Positions 13,678 through 26,690 of a stretch of 64,000 bases of DNA are shown one piece after another. The DNA comes from Rotaria macrura (lineage: Eukaryota; Rotifera; Eurotatoria; Philodinida; Philodinidae), in assembly GCA_900239685.1 (NCBI GenBank), contig OENT01000006.1, positions 1-64,000 on the forward strand, in the 5' to 3' direction. Below the pieces are notes generated by a model that made no database searches, was not told the DNA's origin, and saw nothing but the letters and a program-made list of their open reading frames with translations. A program made the position numbers and the translations under genes. Every line of letters starts with the position of its first letter. Position 1 is the first letter of the stretch.

Positions 13678-16600
13678 ATGAATATCCATCAATCATCATC
13701 TTCTTCTTTATCTCGATCACTAAATGATCCTGTAAATGAACAACGTATTTTAAAAGAAGAAACACATTTTGAACGCACTGTACCGGATAGTTATCATCAT
13801 ACATCATTTGAATATGTTTCATCTGGTGCCAACGAAGGAAATACAAATCAGTATTTGCCTTCAACAAATCTATCGTCTCACCAGCAAACATCATCTCCAT
13901 CACAAAAATACTCTTCTAAATATGTCACATCTTCCTCAGCGTACAGTCCTACAACTTATCGATATCCCCCAGCATCGATTATAGATGAATCAGTACCTAC
14001 CACATATTCAAATAATCGACCAACACAACAACAACAACAACAACAACAACAACATTTAACGACAAGCTCACACACAACCTATGTCCCTCAGCATACTAAT
14101 ACCACCAATCGTCATTCGTTACTTCCGACAACGTCCGATGATTCAGGAAATGAATCATCTGTTAATTATCAGCAACAACTAGGAAATAATACACACTTTG
14201 TAGTTGTTGCTATCGATTTTGGTACAACGTTTAGTGGTTATGCATTCGCATTTACACGAGATATTGATTCAATTTTAATGATGCGTAAAGTCGACGGCAA
14301 TGATCCCGGTTTGTTTCTGTCATTTTTTTTGTGTCAATATTTATTCGATTTTATATTTTTCAATAGGTGTAATAAATCAAAAAACGCCGACGACAATACT
14401 TTTGACGCCAAATTTAGAATTTCATTCATTCGGTTTTTTTGCAAGAGATTTTTTTCATGATCTCGATCCTGATGAAGCGAAACGATGGCTTTATTTTGAA
14501 AAATTTAAAATGCATCTTCATTATATACAAGTAAGAATATGCTATATTTATTGTGTGACCTTGTTACAAGTTAGAATCCTTGAAGAGACAAGAGAGTTTT
14601 TCTGTTACAGAATAGAGGTTAGAACCATTATGCAAGAAAATAGCAACATATATAGATATGTAAATACGTACTCAATAGATCATGTGTTACGTCATCGAGG
14701 CCAGCGTGATAGTAACTGACGACCGTTTAATAGAGCAAAAAAGAAACAGCACAATCACATAATTAATATTTTTCATCTTTTCTGCTTTTTTTTTGTTATT
14801 CTATTCTTCACTCGTGTAATTACACTTCTTCGCTTGAGAGCAAAACAAAAGAAAAGAATGACTTTTGCTAATGAACAACAGATATCAGCAGCTGTTCGTA
14901 TAAACAATGCACATGTCACTTTCTTTCCTCATTTTTTTCTTCTACGATCCATCCACTAAAGACAACATATATAGATAGTTTGTGCATAGACTACAGCATG
15001 TTTGTGTTCGCTGACGCGCGTGCAATTAAACATAACAGTTGTGTGTACACTTAGATAGTTATGTAATCGATGTTCTGTTTAAAAATTTATCAAATTTGAT
15101 GTTTTCATGTCTATTTTTGGGTCCTGTTTTTCTAATAGGATCTTAATACACAAACATTAATTTCGGCAAGTAATGGTCGCAAAGTTCCGGCATTAACCAT
15201 ATTTACGTATGCATTACAATATTTTAAAGAACATGCTTTGCGTGAATTGAGTGACCAGTCAGGTACACGATTTGTTAATGAAGATGTTCGATGGGTTATT
15301 ACAGTACCTGCTATATGGAAGCAATCAGCTAAACAATTTATGCGAGAAGCTGCCTATCAAGTTTGTATTTAGACAACCTTGCTATGCTGAACAACAAAAA
15401 CAAAATGTAAAGCGTTTTTCTGTGAAATTTTTAGGCTGGTATTGCATCACGTGAATTTCCTGAGCAATTACTTATTGCTTTGGAACCTGAAGCAGCATCA
15501 ATATATATACGTAAACTACGAATGCACCAGTTTGTTCCTGATGAAACTCCAGCATTTTCACGTAATACTGTTCGACGTGAACATGGTTTATTTTCATCTC
15601 CATTTTCGGATCAATCATCACCAATATTTCTTGATCCTGACAAAGGTAAGCAAATAAATTTCTAACCATAGTCAAGTAGTTTCATATATTCTATTTTCAT
15701 CTTATAGTACCTAATGATCACTCGGACTCGAATTTAGCTCATCAAACATTTGATGTCATGCTCGATCGTGGTACACGTTACATTGTTGTTGATTGTGGTG
15801 GAGGAACAGTAGATATAACTGTACATGAATTAGATAATAAATTGGGTACATTGAAAGAATTATATAAAGCAACTGGTGGACCATATGGTTCCGTTGGTAT
15901 GTTCGATTAAAAGAAAGTATGTCTTTGGTCTAATGTATTTTTTTTATACTCAAAAGGTGTTGATCAAGAATTTGAAAAATTAATGAGCTCAATATTTGGT
16001 ACCGAAATAATGGACGAATTTAAATTGAAACGACCCGCTGGTTATGTAGATTTAATGATTGCATTTGAAGCAAGAAAACGAACAGCGAGTCCATTTAAAA
16101 ATAATCCATTAAATATATCATTACCATTTTCATTTATTGATTTCTACAAGAAGAAAAAGGTAAAGGTATTCACTTGTATTTATTATTTCATGCATGTTCC
16201 TCAACTAAGAAGCAGCTTTCTTCTTCATTTTTTTTTATTTGACATTCCTGTTTTGCTTGTGATTTTTCTTTCGTTTTTTTCCTTTTCCTAAGCACATAAG
16301 TTTAGAGAGACGATTTAATTAAAGAAACATTAGGAAACCATAAAACTCGTCTGTATCCTTAGTTATTGTCGAGTCTTCCTTTGAAAAATCAAGTGCGTGC
16401 GTATGTGGCCAAACTCAACAAGGTGGGAGTGAATGTTTTATTATAATATGTATATGTGTATATATATATATATAGCCTTTATTTCTCCTCGTATTTTACT
16501 GATTTTTTTATTTTTTTATTTCTTTTTTGTTGTCTGTCTGTTTTCATTTTCCCCATTTGGTATGTTTCGAAACGAAAGATTCTTGTTCTAGCCTTTCTTT

Positions 16601-17831
16601 TTAAATTTCTTCCTGCACACGGTTTAGTTTATGAAACTAGAATTGTCAGAGAAAGATTTTCAATTAGAAGAGAGCACTTTTATCCCGAATATTTCCATGC
16701 ACGAATAGTTGTTATTTGGTTATTGTTGTGTAAATAGACGAGCATGAAAAAAAATAGCAACGAGAAAAAGAAAAACTTTATTTAAGTTGACCTTTGTTTT
16801 ATTTTAATAGGGTTCGACTGTTGAATCAGCTATTCGTCGTTATAATGATCCGGATATAAAATGGTCAACACAAGGAATGATGAGATTAACACCAGACGCT
16901 ATGAAACGTCTTTTTCATCCAACGATTGAAAAAATTAAAACGACGATTGGAGAAGTATTGAATACTCCTGATGTGAAAGGTAAAAACGAATAAGACCAAA
17001 ACATGGGGTAAAGCTAGAAAAGACGATACTTATTTTTTCGATATTTTAAGGTATTCAATACCTTTTTCTTGTTGGTGGTTTTGCTGAATCACCAATACTT
17101 CAACATGAAATTCGACGTGCCTTTTCATCCATATTAAAAGTGATTATTCCTCAAGATGTATCATTAACAATTTTGAAAGGTATCAATTCAATAAAATGCA
17201 AAGAGAAACCATATACAAACAGTTTATTTTTCTTTTGAATAGGAGCTGTTTTATTTGGACTTGATCCAACTATAGTGAATGTTCGTCGTTCACGTTTAAC
17301 ATATGGGGTTTCTGTACTTAATCGATTTATAGCAGATTATCATCCAATAGAGAAGAAAATTGTTAAAGATAACATTGAATGGTGTGCTGATATATTTGAT
17401 AAATTTGTACTTGTTGATCAATCCATCGGTCTTGGTGATATTGTCATAAGAAAATATACACCTGCCAGACACAATCAAGCACAATGTATTATTTCATTTT
17501 ATTGTTCCGAATCGGATAAACCAATCTATGTCACTGATTCGGGTGTAAGAAAAATTGGTAAGAAGAAGACAAAATATTGATCTTGCCATCTATGAAACTA
17601 TATGATTTCATATTGTTTGCTTTTTTCTTCCTGTAAGGTACACTTGTTCTTGATATGTTCTACAATGGATATCCTTCATCAGATCATCAAAATTTGTTAG
17701 CAAATAATAAAAATCAACGACGTGAAATTCAAACACGAATGGTTTTTGGTGATACAGAAATAAAAGTGAGCGCACTCGATGTTACAACTGGCAAATGTGT
17801 TCGAGCAACTATAGATTTTTTAAATAAATAA
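13678..17831 (+). CDS. HSPA12-type heat shock 70 family protein with a Q/S-rich N-terminal extension
   Basis: Ten coding exons join in phase to 808 residues: 13678-14308, 14367-14530, 15139-15360, 15435-15645, 15708-15896, 15957-16159, 16811-16979, 17051-17179, 17243-17557 and 17638-17831. The Hsp70/actin-type ATPase core starts near residue 178 with [13 protein letters not shown] (phosphate 1 loop). It continues with [12 protein letters not shown], the [11 protein letters not shown] phosphate 2 loop near residue 437, FLVGGFAES and a close C-terminal match to vertebrate HSPA12A/B ([23 protein letters not shown]). HSPA12 proteins lack the canonical Hsp70 substrate-binding domain; this one also ends soon after the ATPase fold. 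Vertebrate HSPA12A is about 675 residues, and the excess here is an N-terminal S/Q-rich tail of about 175 residues with a polyQ run. The exon 6 donor could instead lie 6 bp further on, adding two residues. AATAAA occurs at 17951. Confidence 0.93.
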
Positions 17832-20800
17832 TTTTTATCGTTACAATGACAGTATGATTGTATATATAAATATATATGTTTATAATTAGAGAATCGCTCT
17901 CAGGGCATCTCTACATATTGACATGTAGTCAAATATTGATCAGTAGAGAGAATAAAATTAGAAAATAAAAACAAAGAGAAATATTTCGAACAAAGCTATT
18001 TTCATTACATATGAACATGTTTTTGTTTGTTTTCTTTCTTGTGTGATTTCTCCTTTTTTCTTTGCTTTAATTTTTCTTTTTCTTTTTCTTTTTTTGAACA
18101 TGTAGCCCGCTTTTTTTTCTTTCTGTTTGTAAGCAATATGCATTTTCTTCTTGTGTTTTGAAAAAAAAATGAAGTAGATTACATGCTGAGTAATGTTAAT
18201 CAACGTTCGTTTATGTGTTCTGTTTTTATTCATATATGCCTATACATATATATACGTGTTGTCTATTTGTTTCTCTCGCTTTTTTCTTCTTCTACACATT
18301 CGTCATCGAACACTGAAATTTAACGGTTTTGTTTTTCTTCTTTTTTTGTTTGTTTGTTTGTGTCCTCTACTACTTATTCTATTCGTTTTTTTATACTTAT
18401 TGGTTAGACAGATAATATTTCACTAAAAATGAAACGAGAGTAACGAACAAAAAACAATGGATGTTTTTAATATTAAATACAAGGCTTACCACTCGTAATA
18501 ACTAATATTGGAAGTCGTTTGGAAGAATATCCAATGATTAATGTGGTCCCCTTTTTAGTAGTATCGGAACGTTGATTATGCCTCGTTTTAAAGATTTTGA
18601 TAAATGCTACTCATAAATTATGGGCCATTGTCCATCAATTTTCGAGGAAACATTCTATATCAACATTATGTTGATAAAAATATTTTCATAATTTCGAAAT
18701 TTCGAAATTCAATGTTGAATGTCTATCTAGTTTCAATTAGATTACGATGATGTATCTATTGATTGATTTGTTCGAACCTGTACATACATACGAATATCAG
18801 ACACAAATATAATTATATGTTGAACGTTTTCAGTTCGTCAAAGTGAACACAATCGTTATAACATCAAGAAGTGGTTTGGCACAATATCTGAATCTTGACA
18901 TCAGTATATGTCAATCACATGCAAAATGGCACGATGGTTACACCCAAGGTTAATTGTTACGTGTGTATACATATACTCAAAATAGTAACAATTCACAAGG
19001 GTAAAAGATTCTAATTGGATCTAGACTTGTTTACTAATATATAGTAACCTGAAAATATTTTCTAGAGCAACAGTTTCTATTTTTGTTTTCGTCTACTATG
19101 TCGAATCGTGTCCAAACGCCTGTTAAAATAAAATTAAAAAAAAACGATGTGCTAATGAAATGATGAATGCAATAAACTCAAATCTTTTCGATCATTAGAT
19201 AAGAAAAGATTGGTAATCGATGAATGTATGCTAAATATGCATCTGTACTTTGTGTTTTTTCTTGCTCTTTTCGATCATGTGCTATTTGTTCTTATAGTAA
19301 ATAGCATTTTTTCTTTATCTTTGTATCTGTCTTAATAGAAAGCTTATTTTATAGTGCTCGTATTTCTAGCTTGACCTATTCAGTTGTTTTTCTTAACCTC
19401 TGTTACTCACATAGATTATACAACAAAAATATCTTGTTCATTAATGTGAGCCACATTATATTGGCATGATTGTTATTCTAGCTAATTAACGATAATCAAA
19501 TTATGGTAGTTAGATAAGACTCGTATTTAACCTGTAATGTATCGTACATCTATTGAATTCAATAGATGTACGATACATTTAGCGCATCAATGTAAAGTAG
19601 CAAATCGTATCGCTCGATAATCTATCAACAATGAACAATTTCGTAATAGAAACTATTAAAAATGACGTATGACTCCGTTTATTTCTTCGCACTTTCGACA
19701 ACGTCATACAGCATACTATATCTTTAAATAGAAATTCACAAGAGAATAAAAGAAAGAAATAACAGATGCTTTTATTCAGGAATTTCCATCGTAATTCTAT
19801 CTTTATTGTTTGAATTTCTCAGATTCCATTCTTCATATCTGGCGAAACATGTGGCTTCTGGCAATTTTCTCTGAATTAGTATGTTATAATAATTCTGTAA
19901 TGTTTTCCAGGAATGAATGTAACTTTATCATGACTAGAAATCTAGACATATTGTTTTGTACGATACAATCAAAATTACGAACACAAAAGATGTTATCATC
20001 GAAGTCTTCTTGTTCTATTGGAAAAAATAATCATGAGAGTAATACTATGAATCATGCTAGATGAATTTAATCTACTAAAAGTTTCAATGCAACTATGTGT
20101 ATTTGCATCTATCACACTACATAGTTTGCTTTGATGATCAATTGACGTGATGCTATTTATTGACAAATGAACAACAAGAAGAAACAATGAATATAGAAAA
20201 TTCTTCATGTCAAGCGTTAAAATTGACTAGGCTTTTAATGATCAGTCGTTTCTGCTGCTTAATTCTTGTGAAGATAAGTATTGATTTGATGATCGTCGTG
20301 ATAAAATTTACATCAGATTTGATAGCAATGGTGATTGATTGTATTTGAAATAATATCGAACGTCATATCGTTTAACTCTAGGAAATTCAATTACTCTTCT
20401 AACGAAACTACAGACACATGTCTATAATACAAAGCTATTGTCCTTGTCTATTCTACTGTAGTAATATTGATAATAACTGCTGAAGACAAACGATAACAAC
20501 ACCTTGGTAATGTCACCGCTTGTCTTATAAATCATAAGATTTATAAGATGCTCATACCAAATCGTTTTTGTAATTGTTGTTTCTTGAGGATTATCTTGTG
20601 TTATCATAAGTTGCGATACAATCAATATTGTAAAAACAACATGCTTCGAATAGAAATCTAAAACTTTCATGCCATAAATGTGAATCTGTTAGAATCTTGT
20701 AAACCATATGTTAATAAGTTATCAGATGTATTGAATACTGAAACTAATATGAATGTGTAAAAATACAAAAATAAACGAAATCTATTCGTTTTGAGTTTTG

Positions 20801-23800
20801 TTTCATAAAATCTTAACGGATTATTTTGGATCACCCGGAAATCTTATGTAGTTCAATCAATATGTCGCACAGTAATGTGTTAAATAACTGTGGCAAATGT
20901 CGTCCAAACATCGATCTATTAGATTTATGTGCCTCGTCAAGAAAGGATAAGTGAGAAACTTAGATAATCATATATATTTTCTAAGTTGTAAATATCCTCG
21001 AGATTTCTTCTTACATAATAATGAGAAAATTCATGGAACGGTCGTCAATAGGATGACAGCTTGAAAATGGTAACTAATTTTTCTGTTATTATCATCCTAC
21101 ATTTATTATCTATTCGTTAATTTATGTTTCAGATCAAATTATAAATCTATCTACATCAGAGATTGAGTTTATAATTAAAATCGTACTGTATGATATAGTC
21201 TCAATTCCAGTCAATACAATGAACAACGCAGATCATTAATAACTTGCATTTATTCTTCTTTATTTTTATCGAAGAGATGAGTGGCTGTAAAATTTGAACG
21301 ATTCCATCATAATTAAATCAGTCGGTACTGCTACAAGTTGTGAAAGATATGATCTCAATGTCATTAAACTGAGTCCCTGGATAAGATATATGTGTTGATA
21401 GAAGATATTTGTTTAGGCATGTGAGAACAATCAATGTCAAAATAGAGAAACGTTGTTAATGCATCAATATACTTAGTTTTGACATGTTCTAAATGATTAT
21501 AGTAATATATTAAGGTTATTGTTTATTTGATAACTTTATACTATCGACAAGATACACATATTAAACGATCATCTACGAAACATGACTAGTTCACATTCGA
21601 AATTTTCAAGTATAAGATTATTGGCATATTTGTTTATCTTTTTTCCAAGGTTACAGTTCATGTTTGTCCCTAACTACTCGTATGAAGAACTTAATTACTC
21701 TGTTAAATATTTACGCAATATTTTAGCTCTCTAATAATCTATACATTTCGGTTAGCAATAATTCTGATAGAATATTTTAGATTGCATAATTATTTATTTA
21801 AATACTAGTAATTCAGAAGTAATACACTAAATTGGTAAGCTTCAAAAAATGTTTAGTAGTGATCTACATTTGTAAGAGTAATTTATAGTTCTCTTTGATT
21901 TTACTTCGTTCGTGTAAATAGAAATAGGCATACTTCTTGGATTCTTTTGTTACTATCAAGATTTCAGTTGTAGTTCTATGTATTCAACATCTTTGGAATT
22001 GATTGTATTTACCTTGAACTCAATTCTAGGCTTCTAATTGATAAAAAGAAGAACTCAATAAATAAAATATTGATCCAAATGATTGATATCTCATGCGTTA
22101 GTCGAGCAATTACTCGACTCCAGATGTTTACTTCTCATTCATTAACTAATTAGACTTGCTACTTATGTCTTTTTATTCGACAATATTAGTTAACTTTAAT
22201 ACTTTATATTGAATATCGTAGTATAACAGAAAAAAATTGTGTTGCTTGAATCAATATGTCTGACAAGAAAGAAAATATTAACAAATGAACAATTGCATTT
22301 GTACAATTTTTTTTATTTGATTGGCTAATGACATATCTATATGAAGTTCTATTGATGATTATTCATAAAATATGAATTGTGATATGAAATGATTTCTTGG
22401 AATTCTCCTTGGCAGTCAAATACAGTTGGCTTAACTCGTGTAGTGATGATAAAAAAATGTGAACTATTAGTTTGTCATATCTTAACAGTAACGCTGCTGG
22501 CAATTTGTTAAGCAGTTAAGGTTTCTTTTTAATTTGTTTTCGCTCTAGTGTTTTTGTCGTGGTGTATTAGATTAGTGTTGAACATAATGTATTGTAAATA
22601 TCAACAACAAATCGTACTTCTGTAAAGACTATAATCTCATGTGTGAATTTCATCATACGTAATCATCATGTAAATTTTCTTTGTATTCAATGAACTCATT
22701 CATTCTTATATATATATATATATATCGATACTTCTAATTTTATTGAATTTGTCGGCTAAACTCTTGAGTAAGAGTAAAATGAACTAAAAACATTATTAAC
22801 GAATACACTTCAAAGCTTACTGTTAAATATCATAAACATGCCAGTTTATTAGAAAAATGTCTTAAGAGGATCAATTGACATTAAAGAAAAGTCTATAATT
22901 ATACTAATGCAAAACAGACGCACAACAAGACTAATGATTTCCTGATAGGATTTGATAAGAAGTCTTATTAATCTAGATGTTTCTCCAATTTTCAATCATG
23001 AGAAAATATTTTCGATTCATCGAATACGAGAACCTTAGTATTTATTTCATCAATGGACACGAAGATTTCGTCATAGTGTTTGTTGACGAGTGAAGGTATA
23101 ATCTTAAAAAAAGAACATCTAATGACATAGATACACAGAAGTTAGCATTTTGAAATGTAAAGTTGTTGTCTTTATTTGTATGTAATAGTTTATAGATTAG
23201 AAAATATTCTAAAAACTATACTCTTGGAACTGTAGCCAAATTCCTGAGACAATCTTTTATAAACTCTCGAATAAATATAGATGCCGAATTTACAAAACTC
23301 ATATTTCAAAATAGTACAAAATTATGGTCTGAATCAATAGCTTTTGACTCCTCAATAGTATTTCGTTCTACATAATAAAAATTGAATAAGTTTCACGACG
23401 AAAAACCTTCAAAAACTTATTAAGAATATTTCTTGACTTATTCAAACTATTGAATAATCATTGACATCTTCAGTCGTAACTTTTATTATTAGACAAGCAT
23501 ATGATATCAGCTTAGTCATATAAATAGGCGTCAACCTGTCTGTATAGTACAATTGTATATTTTTTTGCTTGTGTTTATGACATGTATAGTTTTAACAGCT
23601 GTGCAATATATATTGGTTGAAACGCAAAACGATAGATAAACAAATCTATACATTCAGTCATTTATTGATATCGCACTTTTCGTTCGTCTCATCGGTTGAT
23701 TCATTGATTCATTCTTTCTACTAGAAATATTAGCTATTCGATAATGTAAATATCCACTCGATCTTTTTCTTGCTATATTCTAGAGTTATCCATTCATGGA

Positions 23801-23857
23801 ATCCATGCTTCACCAAAGTGTAGTAAGATTATTTACAAAACGAATGATCATTTTCAA
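17832..23857. other. Gene-free AT-rich region of about 6 kb
   Basis: No exon chain with protein-like content was found on either strand, and the longest open frames (60-85 codons) look random. The start must include the 3' UTR of the HSPA12-like gene. A perfect 44-bp palindrome (19536-19579) and a TA repeat near 22709-22725 are the only structures I could point to. Unrecognised non-coding RNA genes or decayed transposons cannot be excluded by eye. Confidence 0.5.
19536..19579. repeat. Perfect 44-bp palindrome
   Basis: Two 22-base arms meet at GAATTC with no spacer and no mismatch; the next base pair outside breaks symmetry. The word TGTATCGTACATCTATTGAA is followed directly by its reverse complement. 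It could extrude as a cruciform or be the relic of a very small inverted-repeat element. Confidence 0.95.
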
Positions 23858-24504
23858 ATGTCAGCGCATCGTGAATTTTCCATTGCCTATTTCATATCGA
23901 TTACGAATTGTCAACGAGATGATGCAATTGAATATTTAGAAAAAACCAGTTGGAAACTTGATCGATCGCTCAATTTATTTTTTGAACAAACTGCTAATCG
24001 AGATAAATCTCATCATGCAAATTCAAAACGTAGTATTGATGCATCATATCAAAAGTACGAAAACAAATCAAATGTTCGTGCTTTTGATATTGATCCACTC
24101 TTATCTAGGTCATCACCGGAAAAAATTATTATACCAACAATGATTGAATTTCAACGGTGAGTAAAATCAAATGGTTGGAAAAGAATTTTTGTTCGTTTTA
24201 AAATTTATTATTCATGTTTAGATTTATGGAATCTTGCAATACTAATAAAACAAATTTACTTGAAAATTCATCAAAAATGATGAATTTAGTAATGAAATAT
24301 GCAACACATGAACATGTTAATCTTTCAATAAATCAAATGGAACATTGGAGAATTCATTTAAAAGTCGATTATACACGTTTACAGGCATTGCTTGATAATG
24401 ATATGTGTGCACCATTAGTTTGGATCGAACATTTCGAACATTTATTAAATGGAAATAATTGTCAACTATTCGATTGTGACTATATGTTTACTGTGAACGA
24501 TTAG
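23858..24504 (+). CDS. Small protein with an N-terminal UBA-like domain
   Basis: Two exons (23858-24156 and 24222-24504) around a 65-bp GT-AG intron encode 193 residues. Residues about 6-42 fit a UBA-like three-helix fold of the kind found at the N-terminus of p47, FAF and TDP2-type proteins: F-x-x-I-T-x-C, then A-x-x-Y-L-E, then W-x-L-D-R-S-L-N-L-F-F. Such domains bind ubiquitin or serve as protein docking sites. The remaining 150 residues are charged and probably helical, with no UBX, UAS or catalytic domain that I can see, so the partner and role are unknown. The ATG is the first in frame after an AT-rich leader. The gene converges on the dehydrogenase, with 120 bp between the two stop codons. 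Confidence 0.72.
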
Positions 24505-24624
24505 AAAATCTGAATAATTCATCGTTCATCTTTTCTTGTCCTTCTTCCTGCTTTTTTTTTATTCAACTTTCGTTTTAGATTTTTTGAAGTTAAACATAAA
24601 CAGAAAATAGCAAACGAGAAAAAT

Positions 24625-25425
24625 TTATTCGAGATTCTCTTGCCATAAAACACGTCCTTCCATACCACCGTGTAACATCAGAACATTGCCTGTCAAATGT
24701 CCAGCTGTTTTATTCGATGCAAAGAACAGACATGCTTGTGCAACATCTTCTGTTGTAGCTACCTTTCGTAATGGTGTTGTACGTAAAGCTTTCAGATGTT
24801 TTCCTTGAGCAAAAGAATTTTCAGCCATCGGCGTATGTGTCCAACCGGGTGCAATTACATTACATCTTGCATGTGGTATGATATGAACGATTTCGTTTTT
24901 TAATGATTTTATGAAACCCGTTTGAAGTGCACCTTTTCCTGTTGCATAATCAATATGATTCGCTTCACCAAATTTACCAGCTGTTGAACCAATAAAAATA
25001 AGATTTGCATTTAAATTGTTAACATCTATGTTAGATGTTAAACGTTTTAATTGTCGACACCATTCACGTGCATAGAGAAAATACGATGTTAAATTAACAT
25101 TCATTGTATTTTGCCACTGTTCAAGTGACATGTCCCATATTGGAATATCTTTTTCAACAAACGTAGCATGATTTACAATGCAAACATTTATGAGACCGAA
25201 TCGATTGCAACTTTGTTCAATACTTTGCTGTACAGCATGTTCATCGGTGGCATTTACTGGAAGAGCATGACATCGATCAGGATATTGATTAATTAGTGGC
25301 GTTAGAGTATCATATGTTCGATTATAATGCATTGAAACATTTGCACCTTGTTCAAGAAATAAACGTGCTATAACAAAACCAATACCACCAGCTGCTCCAG
25401 TAATAAGAACATGTTGACCTTGCAT
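24625..25425 (-). CDS. Short-chain dehydrogenase/reductase (SDR), intronless
   Basis: A single 266-residue open frame, the usual length for classical SDR enzymes, which oxidise or reduce small carbonyl or hydroxyl substrates with NAD(P)(H). The cofactor-binding TGAAGGIG sits at about residues 10-17. The central NNAG position reads NHAT, a departure from consensus. The catalytic Ser lies in IGSTAGKFG, and the Tyr-x-x-x-Lys pair is in DYATGKGAL. The C-terminal segment GHLTGNVLMLHGG is also typical of the fold. The substrate cannot be named. Most other genes in the window have introns and this one has none, which fits a retrocopy or horizontally acquired gene but proves neither. An AATAAA overlaps the stop codon. 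Confidence 0.9.
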   Translation of the reverse strand: MQGQHVLITGAAGGIGFVIARLFLEQGANVSMHYNRTYDTLTPLINQYPDRCHALPVNATDEHAVQQSIEQSCNRFGLINVCIVNHATFVEKDIPIWDMSLEQWQNTMNVNLTSYFLYAREWCRQLKRLTSNIDVNNLNANLIFIGSTAGKFGEANHIDYATGKGALQTGFIKSLKNEIVHIIPHARCNVIAPGWTHTPMAENSFAQGKHLKALRTTPLRKVATTEDVAQACLFFASNKTAGHLTGNVLMLHGGMEGRVLWQENLE

Positions 25426-25823
25426 TTTTTTTCTTTTTTTTTATACAGAAGAAAAGATAAGATACGAAATAGAATAAAAAGCAAAGTTCCTTTTCTTTTT
25501 CTCGAATGAAAAATATCAAGATACAACAATAAACGATTGGACAAGAAAAATTCAAAGAAAAATTTAAAGTGTGATTTATTTTAAGTGCATTCAGCATTAT
25601 TCAATTTTCTCTGCAGATATTTTAACTTAATATGAGATATTATTAAAGAAAAGTATATCTATATATATGCATATGTATGTATATGAAATCGAAAGATGTC
25701 AGAATTTGATTATGATTTAAAATAAATTCATCGAAAAACATGAATAGCTATTGTTTTTTCTATGATGCACGATTGAATCAAACTATCAAACTCTTTCGTT
25801 AATAGGATCAATGTGTTTTACTA
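25426..25823. other. Spacer upstream of the SDR gene
   Basis: AT-rich sequence that must contain the 5' UTR and promoter of the minus-strand dehydrogenase. No further gene was seen. Confidence 0.5.
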
Positions 25824-26687
25824 AGGGCATACCAAAAGTATTGAGATCGACTCTGCAATACTGTATGAAAGTGTTTGAGAAATTTCTCTTTTTCTATTGT
25901 TTGATAGAGAAAAAAATTCTCTGTCCTATTCTATTCGATCAGGCTTCAACGAATATCATAATAATAAAATTTCCATAATATCGATTTTTTTATCATATGC
26001 TACGGTTACACGATATATTTTCAATAACTTTTGATAGAAGCAAGATAGAGAGCTGCGGTTGTCACCGTTCAAAAGAGAAAATGAAGATGCACCGAAGAAT
26101 GCTATTGATTTGTGGACATGGCTTTTGAAAGTGTTTCAATCAACATCTTTGCAAACGAGCCTACTCCATAAGGTATTTGCAGAGAATTCTCAATAGTCAC
26201 GGGGGTATATTCAAACCGCCGGTGGTAAGCTTACAAGCTGAAGAACTTTAAGATATTTTGTATTAATCATTCAGGAGTTATAGATGCTCTAGTCGAAGCT
26301 CGAAATGATTATTCTAGCAATCTTTTCGAAGAAAGAAAAAGACATTGCTTTCCATTCTTAGAAGGTTGATTAAAGAAATTCTTAAATAATGTCTAGGAAC
26401 ACACAAATCATGCAATTCTATGCGCCTCTATATGCTCTTTCGGACGGAGATAACCACAGCTCTTTATCTTGCTTCTATCAAAAGTTATTGAAGATGTATC
26501 GCGTAACCGTAGTACATGATAAAAAAACCGATATTATTGAAATTTTATTATTATGATATTAGTTGAAGCATGATCAAATAGCAAAGAAAATAGAGAACTT
26601 TTTTCTTTATCAGGCTACAGAGAGAGAAAGTTCTCACATCTTATTATACTGTATTGTAGTGTCCATCTCGATACTTTTGGTATGCCT
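25824..26687. mobile_element. Fold-back / MITE-like DNA element with long terminal inverted repeats
   Basis: The left end (AGGGCATACCAAAAGTATTG) reappears inverted at the right end, and similarity between the arms runs on, with mismatches and small gaps, for roughly 250 bases each side. A GATAGAAGCAAGATA segment near 26034 is matched inverted near 26470. The ends are flanked by TA (left CTAA, right TTAA), so a Tc1/mariner-type TA target or a damaged TTAA target are both possible. No transposase frame survives, so it is probably non-autonomous. Arm divergence suggests an old copy. Confidence 0.75.
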
Positions 26688-26690
26688 TAA

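Noticed and set aside
17832-23857. tRNA genes in the gene-free regions
   Set aside because: Looked for T-loop (GGTTCGAAT-like) plus matching acceptor stems here and in other spacers; no convincing cloverleaf seen by eye.
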